Shown here: positions 12,501 through 17,233 of the stretch, one piece after another
Layout: every line of letters begins with the position of its first letter
Numbering within the stretch: position 1 is the stretch's first letter
Origin: an uncultured Treponema sp.
Lineage (GTDB): Bacteria; Spirochaetota; Spirochaetia; Treponematales; Treponemataceae
NCBI GenBank assembly: GCA_937915735.1
Contig: CALGGS010000063.1
Coordinates: 1 to 43,850 of the forward strand
Direction: 5' to 3'
Length of the DNA stretch: 43,850 nucleotides
Made by a program: the position numbers and the translations under genes
Notes under the pieces: generated by a model
Seen by the model: the letters and a program-made list of their open reading frames with translations, nothing else
Databases searched by the model: none
What the model was told of the DNA's origin: nothing

Positions 12501-12967
12501 ATTTCATAAGTCTTGGAGTAGGTTCCCGAATTATTTCCGGCGTTATCGTAACAAGTTGCGCTGAACTCGTATTTTCCGTCGGCATATTGCCATCCGTTGA
12601 AATAATCAGGGTTTTCCGCATCGTACTGGTTCAAGCTTATGCTCCAAGAAGAGCTATTAGAACTGAGTGTCGCAAGGTAAGATTCATTTACATAGCCAAT
12701 TTCTCCTTCTGATTTTTCGAGAGATTTGACAGTAACGGCGACACGGGCGATTGACTTATCATCTGAACAAGTTCCGTAAAAAATAAAAGTGTCCCGGATT
12801 GCCAGTCCTGATTTTTCAGGATATGTGATTGAAAGTTGGGGAGCTTTTGTGTCGATGGAACTTCCAAGACCCGAGTTTTCACCGCAAGAAAAAAGAATCA
12901 AAGAGAGGCCAAGTAATACCCCCCCCCGTACAAAAGATTTTAGACAATTAAAAAAAACTTTTTTCAT
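542..12967 (-). CDS. Giant Ig-like-repeat surface lipoprotein (4141 aa)
   Basis: A 4141-aa exported lipoprotein. The start is the ATG at 12965-12967, with GGAGG just upstream; an ATG nine codons earlier would lose that site and precede the signal peptide. Residues 1-27 form a lipoprotein signal peptide ending LILFSC, so Cys28 is the likely lipidated residue. From about residue 36 to 3400 the protein is a string of beta-sandwich units, each entered by a hinge such as DNTAP, DTKAP, DKTAP, DTVLP or DNEGP. I count about 20 hinges, as in bacterial Ig-like/cadherin-like adhesins. From about 3400 there is an IPT/TIG-like segment, and from about 3530 to the end a propeller-like region with Asp-, Gly- and Trp-containing repeats. 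One EF-hand-like loop lies near residue 3022. It is probably a long surface stalk carrying a C-terminal binding head; adhesion is an inference. The signal peptide contains nine G in a row, so expression may be phase variable. The frame is intact as given. Confidence 0.9.
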   Translation of the reverse strand: MKKVFFNCLKSFVRGGVLLGLSLILFSCGENSGLGSSIDTKAPQLSITYPEKSGLAIRDTFIFYGTCSDDKSIARVAVTVKSLEKSEGEIGYVNESYLATLSSNSSSWSISLNQYDAENPDYFNGWQYADGKYEFSATCYDNAGNNSGTYSKTYEIDNTAPVFIISNPGVIKKSNFSPSAYGSLFTIDGTISDNHTISYMDVKIYDASGNIVSSGTYEGEDIPFYREEEIATAGGTSVQIAQFESSSKSLSDRYSQLHPSDSGEERYYAEISLTDSTQIYQNPPSGSSRSADEIKTDKMGNSTSTVYLYDDVYSTLMSAKNGINKENGGLSASNLKDILAGIQTDGVASQALEILNETAVDTSASEDNRLYFSLNPDANPTYNVNGFEFGFGEGDIIQTASTGNTVSITISAGLDKINIDPSVVRVWMKSYSSSSKPSDSSTISADLDNLAGLVSSMENYEAEFIDSIKAKEESLSPTTISTNENESDWILIYDYSSNNDKSSSVTTKTFSVTLPDGIELSRYYILGITGYDIEGVTFSQNTVYGFEGNTAGVPPTITFESPTNLSVHGEFNENAVFSGTASLSTSSLYISEFTPSLTVTDESTNSVVYEYTDSISRTNNENPDWGKSDTAPFTYNDSTGKWSFDLSKISGLASLFSEKADSGIYWLCTVKITGTSSSGHKGEASSSIHIDTVKPVVTISSITPSVSGSDYFGGSDENTYLNGKITIKGNIEEQNLLDEASGSTEYPVYYDIWASKNLDAELAESDSIMESLGLSKNLGKVYSITKEIDTAEITKLFKTDSEPDPKIQLEIRLSAKDKAGNSSTYSSKTELNTGSNYVVYQETDRPKISFGNADSSIKSAGDIKIENNVFGTSSNNKVQITFSDDDSINTVFVTLYDSNGNKLDDNQVYEVYNLNPYSVNPKKTTYSLNYTLPETEGVYQIRIDAYDSNLIVTDLSDTDTVYQNTAGPFLLAVDSGAPIITVSSTNPYLSNTDSISGSVSPSAKSFDKGTKISAQFLDKDSLEALTPQPAELTATTSGQGWSFPLSPLPDTKSGDYMLEITVEDHYEQKNATTLSFKMDPIAPTIDGSNFTDQTVKLDESSYVTLKANASDDPEGSGIASFGYYLSTSETAPASYDSDSVTWSPLNQTNDGWNVTFDISSALSSLGIENDGTLYAYLAAKDNAGNTSIYSGKAKLTIDKTAPSITVTGFDGNAVSANGSAMAKDSTKTFSVEVADTNLDSLVSDNSSVTVGTGSVSGDVTTYPVTVSWTDSNGSVEDSKTVTFTATDENGRTATKTVSVACDNYAPRVTLNSYNDFASSSLELTGKITDKNFTKASSNFKVYLVSTDDLKIKEGIVTFGTTDECWSATFTGLEEAEYNIVVVATDTFGNKSAYKTGSANIPNEAGFTGNEEIFGGNSFIVDVNAPTLQENSVKIGENSSNASTAESAYVNGKAGIYIEGTAIDTSSGVSAVYILPYEKLTTTTATEENKADFNSETGKFSISLTKELLTKTGTVYARIVDNAGNTNDVSLTSVIFDNTAPKIQSATISDNSEGFTAYKSGTDSSGNDQYYINNSHTFTLSGITTDNLALAKAELAIEGVTIDPITDENKLSEWEFKELNLSGINDGTEAKLIFTDRAGNTAEKSIVLKIDKISPVAKHELDAKGKDLYFRVGDGVGGKYKAGTYGNNTTIQIRGYFTEEGSGINSIYYKLQTDIPSDTDIENFLKNYASDRTGEFISSSDDTQTITKNLDENGNSTEEVQITTNFNTKITGFREGNNYLILVCVDNVGNAKLDTTVYSINVDTVLPEISSDMSSILSNKTENIPVNVTASDADSGLDSVTMYVIGNGINTKETPYTAAYNEESGKYEYAIPASIFGENITSGNYTVYAVAIDKAGEGNKNTISATTITIDTEVPTVTLNSPSDARKTTAEIEVNGLIELSGTLKDGKNALNDDSFQYLEYNNTASDAVDSEWTKLEKTDNFMNVLEISSDNSSYSITNFNTTDLEDEKNYYIRAVAKDVAGNIGKSSVVTIKVSQNTDRPVLNFTNITKNSSGQFILKNNDSGTVEGTITDDDSTGTQVVKSLTVKEYNSSDFTQSTINETEVSVSSSGDFSFSAKEITDGEKYFTFEVIDNANKTFASGVTVSDSDYTNVPVLSVKSTVLGNSACAESFSYRADNESPVIESVYAVAYDSDGVAETDSDGDTVSTMISAAYYAGGTERKSVVLTIDASDKNGIAGMTVVLKNGNTKIASYKTTNDSAIAGKSLPTTYEWVKGGSFSVSGTNAIWELPSLDVSGYTGSITLTITPYDNSGLTGNSTQTFSLDNEGPTVTITSHKSYTAHGSASADTETQYNGIVTLVGSATDTNEIASVQWYIPKSGESASENLNWQGEAGSAAVSYTFSADTLLDVYSNSTYCTASGSDSATSTTWYAIPIYFRAVDEWGNVAYTTDYTIKFNPDLDKPITAISNPSNADALGGTVRTTGTARIPDGAQSGIGVSSVYVQVGSSSSFPSTDKTTAQESYGYTIVTGYDLINESAGTEYSSSSQPTLAVAKKYGFASLDDLDAWWGIKTTTSAWKLNLNEDGELNPTGDSVNTVYLRAAAVNSNGKLGSWCSSIYVTINNKYPDIDGKLYQFTTAPSSSNVTSVTTNGNVIAEKSYESGMYIKGQWYIECTATEPTDGAGVSIESITKNNVNLTAGTDYFISTDNDGTDSEVKVYITVDKDATSTSTYKVTAYDKSKLYSATATYSINVDNTAPTVDSLYSDSDRTSSISMTKIENSNYVYHIYGKGTDATSNTDTGSGVDFIAYYFRRTANGTTTIELPLPSGTVNGTSSSTGTSSVTSGTPYISPDLSVTEDGLYGVKDTDATYSSYNGGTKISSSLVTSENSFIRKGGAVKLSGSYYAITEVGTGYVAISETFGTAPSYAFFPAAIIVNNTTAETGSTSSGTTTISNDDGDGFVDYLKKNDSGSFTWETEFFSDELEDGQIEIVVLACDKAGNYTDAQSTKVMLTNHKPRVSKVYLATDLNGNGSYTDNELGSQSITSSEGGTVTGKFYSALSGATYNATTKAYEGSAQQVVTLSSGSSMTDSSGSYYGTGLTMRNKLGVSLEFVGGNEGTGDLYYQLDFAKSTDGILTTATSGTAGKLAAATSSLYDTTSDTTTASIVSSSLKGFEIETSDVDTSSITEWVEATASTHVLSNIGVTIWDSTKGTTAGTGDTYDADGNYASFGSQWTVINMPIYIDLVDDQKPVPAISDPTEVENAGHVELGDTLPSIFTSGNATAYLDRDTKISGEVTFTGTITDEKRVDSITLTTSKNFNSTAVSSKTVASYSTRSGEFTVTQPATGLTFAVTSNEFTTAEGHKVGWSLTVDSSYVEGIAATDVVFTVAASDGTNSADKEYQVDVVPYITGIIRLVEDTTATSDYVTISETKYVDGTTNRSRYGDYAVVKGEYLKVDGYNLPSANVTANATDTYVHVGGIGLASTNITSTKEFVIAVPENSGELTVSVNNILSLNDKNNNTVDTNLEKRNSVEFYYDNRYLRTWDINHQFTNIPTTATTPAMAIGNDGSLYGQYVRGTDAQVILINGLDGSGRQIFRCYDQPLNSTALAVDTKATTNGGGASSMFFMANVGNSGTVDSWAMTDVANTGSVAAIGLTSAQLTNSATSFGTGKVVTITGNPLMRLDSNVQTSFYPLASYSMKREITPDLLTSPRTAKYGTAMHNVFYDSQTKGLKYSYVNTTSSGDYMEGSMAGWVVIDGGYNGQDRLHTWSTSAYTTGQYGLAKRGNNNNTLFTSTNNNTNTTGAKNGAQGAAYSNDLIQLTPGNKSATSCTVTVNNAAYWSTRLVKGSTIAFLTNGETYTIDLTEITNVTNNGTTFTLTYNNCPAAAGATYATIYTGAFNVVGLTAATAATKDTRASINERSNAAGKYSDIDVTTGGYPVIAYFDSKNETVRVAYATSTAPTNAANWNRVDIPGVSGGTHVSMRIDPNNVIHIMYRNSVGAMEYVKGTIAGGATGAITGITFGDVETIDSDSTTGTYGSISVIYNFESSDGSYTPCVTYLNSEETENALKYAVRRKIDDGNDSYKWDAIIMPATERYAVGGSRIYLGGKSSAWTTVSNDGVSVADCYSTVGYLSSGMDVVFLKSEK
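2768..12862 (-). repeat. Array of about 20 Ig-like protein repeats
   Basis: Protein-level repeats inside the giant lipoprotein. Each begins at a short hinge of the form (F/I/V)xxDxxxP followed by a beta strand, for example SIDTKAPQLSI, EIDNTAPVFII, TIDKTAPSITV, IFDNTAPKIQS, TIDTEVPTVTL and NVDNTAPTVDS. Spacing is irregular (roughly 90-250 residues), so these are diverged domains rather than recent tandem copies. No long identical DNA repeat was seen between units. Confidence 0.75.
3869..3904 (-). other. EF-hand-like calcium loop within the giant lipoprotein
   Basis: The coded peptide DLNGNGSYTDNE (about residues 3022-3033) matches the DxNxNGxxxDxE pattern of EF-hand/dockerin loops. It follows a domain hinge, and a looser similar stretch (DSDGVAETDSDGD) occurs in an earlier repeat. 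Calcium binding is inferred. Confidence 0.45.
12919..12927 (-). repeat. Poly-G(9) tract in the signal peptide: candidate phase switch
   Basis: Nine C on the plus strand, read as nine G in codons 14-17 (Arg-Gly-Gly-Val) of the giant lipoprotein. Losing one G brings TGA after six further codons. Gaining one G brings TGA 14 codons past the tract. Either slip would abolish the lipoprotein. Confidence 0.7.
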
Positions 12968-13045
12968 ATTTTCCTCCAAGACACGCCCCAACAAATCGCA
13001 AGCAATGCAATCGAAGCCGAAGAGGCAGTCGAGAAATCTACAGAC

Positions 13046-13074
13046 TTTATAAAATTATTTAATTTTATAGGGAA
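13046..13074 (-). promoter_or_regulatory. Probable promoter and inverted repeat of the giant lipoprotein gene
   Basis: Minus strand: TTCCCT (13069-13074), a 17-bp spacer and TATAAA (13046-13051), giving a leader of about 70 nt before the ATG. A 9-bp perfect inverted repeat, TATAAAATT/AATTTTATA with a 4-nt loop (13048-13069), fills the spacer and most of the -10, so it could be an operator or just AT-rich promoter DNA. Confidence 0.4.
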
Positions 13075-13152
13075 AATATTAAAATTGCATTAAAATTTCA
13101 ATTATTTTTATTTAAAAAATATTGAATTTCTTATTTCTATCAAAAAGAATCT

Positions 13153-13953
13153 CTATTTTCTCAATACATCAACAGTATGGGAGCTTGCCCCTAATAAATC
13201 AGAGCGCTCCGCAACAGACATCTGGTACTCAATAAAGTGGGAAAAATCCTCTTCGCTAAGAGCGTTCAGCTCCCGCCGCATATAGTCCGCTGCCCCGTCA
13301 GGAGCAAAAACCTTCACGCGTTCCAAACCCGCCATTTCCTTCAGGCGATTCATATCCTCAAGCCGCGTATAAGAATACAAATCATCGTTAATATTCGTGA
13401 TTGTATGAAAGTCCGAAGTCAGACTGCCTTTTTTTAAAACTTCACCGATTTTTCCTTCTTTAAAGCAATAACTTAAAACCGCATATTCATTCATCAGATA
13501 AGCGACAAGAATATATCCTCCCTTTTTCGTAACCCTTTTTGCCTCATTCAAGGCAGCCAGGCGCTCCTCATCAGAATGAAGATGATACATAGGCCCAAAA
13601 AGAAGCGTAATGTCAAAGCTTTCATCATCTAAAAAATGAAGGTTTCTGGCGTCTCCTTGCCAGGTTTTAACCCTTTCGTGTTTGCCCCGTAAAATCTCTA
13701 AGTTATGAGCGACAAGCTCCACCGCAGTGACATCAAAGCCTTCGCGGGAAAGAGCAACAGAATAACGCCCAGTCCCCGCCCCGACATCAAGAATACGAAT
13801 GTTCCCCTGACTTTGCCTAAGGCTCTCACTCCTCACCTTTTCAATAAAATCATGAATATACTTCATGGAAACGGTAAATTCCACGATTCCGTGCCGTGTC
13901 GTGAGACGATGCTCTTCTTTGAATTTGTTGTAATATTTTTCGAGTGGAGTCAT
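13153..13953 (-). CDS. Class I SAM-dependent methyltransferase
   Basis: A 266-aa soluble Rossmann-fold methyltransferase of the Methyltransf_11/25 type. The SAM-binding loop ILDVGAGTGRYS is at about residues 53-64, followed by the acidic end of strand 2 (VTAVEL), a GDARNL motif and the strand 4 stretch FDITLLFGPMYHL. The substrate cannot be read from the sequence; small-molecule methylation is the usual role. Just before the SAM loop the peptide SLRQSQGN is longer than the usual helix-to-strand turn and resembles a small in-frame insertion. The ATG at 13951-13953 has no clear ribosome binding site, and a TATAAT box lies 21 nt upstream, giving a very short leader. It is a single-gene unit downstream of the porin terminator. 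Confidence 0.85.
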   Translation of the reverse strand: MTPLEKYYNKFKEEHRLTTRHGIVEFTVSMKYIHDFIEKVRSESLRQSQGNIRILDVGAGTGRYSVALSREGFDVTAVELVAHNLEILRGKHERVKTWQGDARNLHFLDDESFDITLLFGPMYHLHSDEERLAALNEAKRVTKKGGYILVAYLMNEYAVLSYCFKEGKIGEVLKKGSLTSDFHTITNINDDLYSYTRLEDMNRLKEMAGLERVKVFAPDGAADYMRRELNALSEEDFSHFIEYQMSVAERSDLLGASSHTVDVLRK

Positions 13954-13974
13954 AAATTCTAACTAATCAGGTGC

Positions 13975-13980
13975 ATTATA
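13975..13980 (-). promoter_or_regulatory. -10 box of the methyltransferase gene
   Basis: A perfect TATAAT on the minus strand, 21 nt before the ATG. The -35 is poor (TTTTAA at 13998-14003, 17-bp spacer). The predicted leader is about 15 nt. Confidence 0.5.
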
Positions 13981-14003
13981 TCACAATAGTAAGATTTTTA
14001 AAA

Positions 14004-14029
14004 TAAAAAAACCGCCCCAAAAGGAGCGG
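14004..14029 (-). terminator. Rho-independent terminator of the porin-like gene
   Basis: Minus strand: CCGCTCC, a TTTT loop, GGGGCGG (7-bp stem with one G-T pair; arms 14023-14029 and 14012-14018), then eight T. It is 20 nt past the stop codon at 14049. Confidence 0.85.
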
Positions 14030-14048
14030 TCAATCTGTCCTTCAAGGA

Positions 14049-15191
14049 CTATTTATCGAAGTGATATTTCCAGTAAAGAGGAACTGCGATAGCCCAGTCT
14101 GAGTCACAAGTATCGAAGTCGAACTCTACGCCGACAGTGTTGTTGTCGTTGATGTCATAATCAAGGGCGAAAGCTGCCGCAAAAGCTGTTTCCTGACCAC
14201 CCTTTGAAGAAGAAGTTGAGTCTGTCAAGATTTTTCCTTTAGCAGTTGCCGTAAGAGCGTCAGCCAAGCCGAATGAAACAGAAAGAGCTGAATAGAAATC
14301 ATAACCAATAAAAACACCATCATCATCAAGGAAAACATCATCGTTTCCGCCGAGGTTGTAGAGAAGTTCAGCTGCAAATGAAACCTTGTCGAGGTCGAAT
14401 GTAGCGTAAGCGCTCAAGAGGTTTTCATATCCGAGTCCGCCGAAGTATGTAAGGTCCTTGAATGCAGTCGCATAGTCAGCCCAAGTGTGAGCAAAGCCTG
14501 CGCCAAGAGTCAAGCTTTCTGAAAGGCCAAAGAGTGTCGGCAAGTTGACATATGCGCCAAACTGTCGCTCATCGCTGTCGATAACATCCTGCAAAGAAAG
14601 GCCAATCTGGAACAAGTCCTGTCCGTAAATAGCACCGATTCCGATGTTGAATTCTTCGTCTTCACCATCTTCTTCTTTGCCATTGAGCCAGTTGACGTCT
14701 GCTGCATCATCTGAACCGTCGAATGAGAATGGAGCGGTAAGAGAAATGCGGAGGTCCTGATCTTTAGCTGGGCGGAGAGTTACAGTAAATCCGTCTGAAC
14801 CGATGTTGCCGGCATAAAGATTGTCATCATAGATTGGAAGATAAGAACCATCAGAGAAAATGCCTGTGTGCATACCCAAAGTAAGGATTTCGATTGGACG
14901 GAATTCAATATACCAGTCATCCAAGCTACCCTGAAGACCAAAGTGTTTGTAGTCATAGTCGTCGAGAGCTACAGTTGCTTTTACCATTGCGTCAACACGG
15001 TCAGTGAGAACTTCAAAGTACATTCTTTCTTTGATTGCAGGGAAATCTGTGTAAGTGTCATCAGCTGCATCACTGTGATAAGCGATTGTACCATCTTCGT
15101 ACAATTTGTTGTAGAAAGAGAATTTTACTTCTGCAAAAGCAACACTTGAAGCGATAGCAATTGCGACCAAGCTTGCAATAATCTTTTTCAT
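14049..15191 (-). CDS. Outer-membrane porin-like beta-barrel protein
   Basis: A 380-aa exported protein. It has a classic signal peptide MKKIIASLVAIAIASSVAFA with cleavage before Glu21. The mature part has many short alternating strands separated by Asp/Gly-rich turns (for example DDYDYKHFG, SFDGSDDA and NLGGNDDVFLDDDG). It ends in aromatic, basic residues (LYWKYHFDK), as expected for an outer-membrane barrel. It is acidic throughout. No named family can be assigned with certainty; it resembles the single-gene porin-like proteins of treponemes. An AGGTGG ribosome binding site precedes the ATG. It is monocistronic and closed by a strong terminator, consistent with high expression. Diffusion of nutrients is the likely role, by inference. 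Confidence 0.75.
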   Translation of the reverse strand: MKKIIASLVAIAIASSVAFAEVKFSFYNKLYEDGTIAYHSDAADDTYTDFPAIKERMYFEVLTDRVDAMVKATVALDDYDYKHFGLQGSLDDWYIEFRPIEILTLGMHTGIFSDGSYLPIYDDNLYAGNIGSDGFTVTLRPAKDQDLRISLTAPFSFDGSDDAADVNWLNGKEEDGEDEEFNIGIGAIYGQDLFQIGLSLQDVIDSDERQFGAYVNLPTLFGLSESLTLGAGFAHTWADYATAFKDLTYFGGLGYENLLSAYATFDLDKVSFAAELLYNLGGNDDVFLDDDGVFIGYDFYSALSVSFGLADALTATAKGKILTDSTSSSKGGQETAFAAAFALDYDINDNNTVGVEFDFDTCDSDWAIAVPLYWKYHFDK

Positions 15192-15359
15192 AATAAAAGA
15201 CCACCTTTTTGTTTTTTTTATAGTTAACCAACGCTAACTACTTTAATCTGATTTCAATCTACAGATTTTTATTTTCTTTGTCAATCAACTTTTGTGTAAT
15301 TCTTTGCGTTTTCGTGTGTTTTAGTTGAAAAATTTGCGATTTCTATGGTTTACCTTTAG

Positions 15360-15388
15360 TTGTTGAATATCTTTATTTCCAATATACT
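15360..15388 (+). promoter_or_regulatory. Promoter of the ion transporter, 9 nt before its ATG
   Basis: TTGTTG (15360-15365), a 17-bp spacer and TATACT (15383-15388). Only nine bases separate the -10 box from the ATG at 15398, so the transcript should start at or within a few bases of the ATG. Confidence 0.65.
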
Positions 15389-15397
15389 TTTCTTATT

Positions 15398-16720
15398 ATG
15401 GAAAATTTAAAATGGATTGTTTTAGCCCTCGCAGTTTTGATGTATGCACTCGTCATCGCTAAGCAGGACAAAAAAGTTATTTTTACGAGCATTGCCGCAG
15501 TCGTAGTGATTGCTCTCGGTCTTATTTTTCCAGGCCATATTTTTACTACTGGAAATACCCGCCTTTATGCGCTCACGCACGCATTTTCAAGCCTCGTAAA
15601 CTGGAATGTTCTGATGATTTATGTCGGCAGTATGACGGTCGCAGCCTTGTTCTTGTATTCAAAAGTTCCCGCAAAAATCGCCGACTGGATTGTAAAGGTA
15701 AGCCCTTCGACAGGAATTGCAATAGTTTTGATTCTTGCGATGACGGGAATCATTTCAATTTTCGTAGAGAATGTCGCGACAGTTCTCGTTATGGCGCCAA
15801 TTGCGCTCTCCCTCTGTAAAAAGCTGAATATGAATCCCACTATGTTTATGGTAGGTCTTGCCGTAATGTCGAATCTTGAAGGAACGGCAACCCTCGTCGG
15901 AGACCCTCCAAGCATGATTTTCGCAAGCTACGCCGGCTACACCTTCAACGACTTCTTTTTTCACAACGGCCGCCTGTCAATTTTCTTCGTCGTGCAGGCC
16001 GGTCTTTTAGCGGGCTGTATTTTCTTTTACGCAGTTTTTGCCCGTCTGAAGGACAAAACCTTGGTTGAAGGCGAGCCGGTTGTTTCTATCGTTCCGGCAA
16101 TCCTTCTTTTGTCATTGATTTTTGGCTTGGCGGCAATTTCCTTCATTCCGCAGGAAATTCCCTTTCTCTCAGGCTCTTTCGTTATGCTTCTGGGAATCAT
16201 CGGGCTTCTCTGGTATCTTTTTGCTCAGAAAAAGACAAAATCTGAAACTTGGCTTCTTATCAAAGGCTTAGACTGGGAGACAATAGCCTTCTTAATCGGA
16301 ATTTTCGTGGTCGTGGGCGCAATAAGCGAGACAGGTCTTTTAAAAGATTTCGCCTCATTTTTAGCAAATGTCACCGGCGGAAGCAAGCTGGCAGGCTTTA
16401 TCTTGATTCTTGCGGTCTCGATTTTCATTTCTGGTTTCGTAGACAATGTTCCTTACATCATCGTAATGCTTCCGGTTGCTGGAAATATGGCCCAATCAAT
16501 GGGCATAAACAGTGAGCTTTTCCTTTTCGCACTTCTGATTGGCTCTTGTCTTGGCGGAAACCTCACTCCTTTCGGGGCAAGCGCAAATGTTGTCGCAATG
16601 GGAATCGTAAAAAAAGAAGGCCACCCCATGAGCTTCGGAAAATGGCTCAAATTAGGTGGCTCATTCACTGTGATTACGACATTGGCAGGTGCAATCGTCC
16701 TCTGGCTTATCTGGTCTTAA
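15398..16720 (+). CDS. ArsB/NhaD-type ion transporter
   Basis: A 440-aa inner-membrane protein with about 11 hydrophobic segments, the usual size for the ArsB/NhaD (CitMHS/SLC13-like) permeases. Supporting family features are the first-half stretch VENVATVLVMAPIALSL, the conserved loop EGTATLVGDPPSMIFASYAG, and the second-half counterparts FVDNVPYIIVMLPV and GGNLTPFGASANVVAMGI. These two halves form the inverted repeat typical of the fold. The substrate cannot be decided from sequence: Na+/H+ exchange and oxyanion or carboxylate export are all possible. The ATG at 15398 has no ribosome binding site and follows a promoter at leaderless distance. It is converging on the next gene, with only 12 bp between the stops. 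Confidence 0.88.
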   Translation: MENLKWIVLALAVLMYALVIAKQDKKVIFTSIAAVVVIALGLIFPGHIFTTGNTRLYALTHAFSSLVNWNVLMIYVGSMTVAALFLYSKVPAKIADWIVKVSPSTGIAIVLILAMTGIISIFVENVATVLVMAPIALSLCKKLNMNPTMFMVGLAVMSNLEGTATLVGDPPSMIFASYAGYTFNDFFFHNGRLSIFFVVQAGLLAGCIFFYAVFARLKDKTLVEGEPVVSIVPAILLLSLIFGLAAISFIPQEIPFLSGSFVMLLGIIGLLWYLFAQKKTKSETWLLIKGLDWETIAFLIGIFVVVGAISETGLLKDFASFLANVTGGSKLAGFILILAVSIFISGFVDNVPYIIVMLPVAGNMAQSMGINSELFLFALLIGSCLGGNLTPFGASANVVAMGIVKKEGHPMSFGKWLKLGGSFTVITTLAGAIVLWLIWS

Positions 16721-16732
16721 TTTTGTGTCTAA

Positions 16733-17125
16733 TTAAACATCTAATGAAAAGACCGCTCCTGCCTGAGGAGTGGCACCAGCCAGACCATAGCCTGTCGCCT
16801 CGGCAATCTGAACATTCGTCTGAATTTTTGACTGGGTACTCTGAATAAGAGCGTCCAGCTGAGAATCGCTCATATCCTCCGTCTTAACATCCAGCTTTGG
16901 CTGACTTTTCATAGAAATAAGCTGATTCAAAAGTGAATTTAAAATCTGAATTTTTGAGATAGAAACACCTTTCTGATTAGGTTTTGCCGCAACCCCTGTT
17001 ACATGGTCAAAGTGGGCATAAATTACATTCGATTGTGAAACAGGGACATAAAGTTTTCCATGACCACTAGAAACAACTCCAGCGTAATTGAAATTATTTG
17101 CGTTTAATGAAACTCCATTTACCAT
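16733..17125 (-). CDS. Hypothetical protein (130 aa)
   Basis: I do not recognise the family. The start chosen is the ATG at 17123-17125, preceded by GGGGGTGAG as ribosome binding site; the frame is open ten codons further but that start has no such site. There is no signal peptide or membrane span. The first half (MVNGVSLNANNFNYAGVVSS) looks beta-rich. The middle (about 60-80) is a helix with the repeated pattern ILNSLLNQLIS. The second half has TQSKIQTNVQIAEATGYG and an Ala/Gly-rich end. The C-terminal region, with a heptad-like helix followed by a Gly/Ala tail, is faintly like flagellar or secretion-associated small proteins, but this is weak. It converges on the transporter gene. Confidence 0.65.
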   Translation of the reverse strand: MVNGVSLNANNFNYAGVVSSGHGKLYVPVSQSNVIYAHFDHVTGVAAKPNQKGVSISKIQILNSLLNQLISMKSQPKLDVKTEDMSDSQLDALIQSTQSKIQTNVQIAEATGYGLAGATPQAGAVFSLDV

Positions 17126-17233
17126 AATCTCACCCCCAGCGGGTCCCCCACCCACTTTTTTACATATCTACTTACATTATCGGAGAATGAGAAAATTTTA
17201 TTAGAAAAACATTAAATGCAGATATTTCGGCCC

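Noticed and set aside
542..12967. CRISPR-like or tandem DNA repeats in the giant gene
   Set aside because: Repetition is at protein level with irregular spacing and diverged DNA; there are no regular spacers.
16750..16790. Hairpin GCTCCTGCCTGAGGAGT-like near the converging transporter and 130-aa gene ends
   Set aside because: It lies in the coding region of the 130-aa gene and has no T run on either strand.
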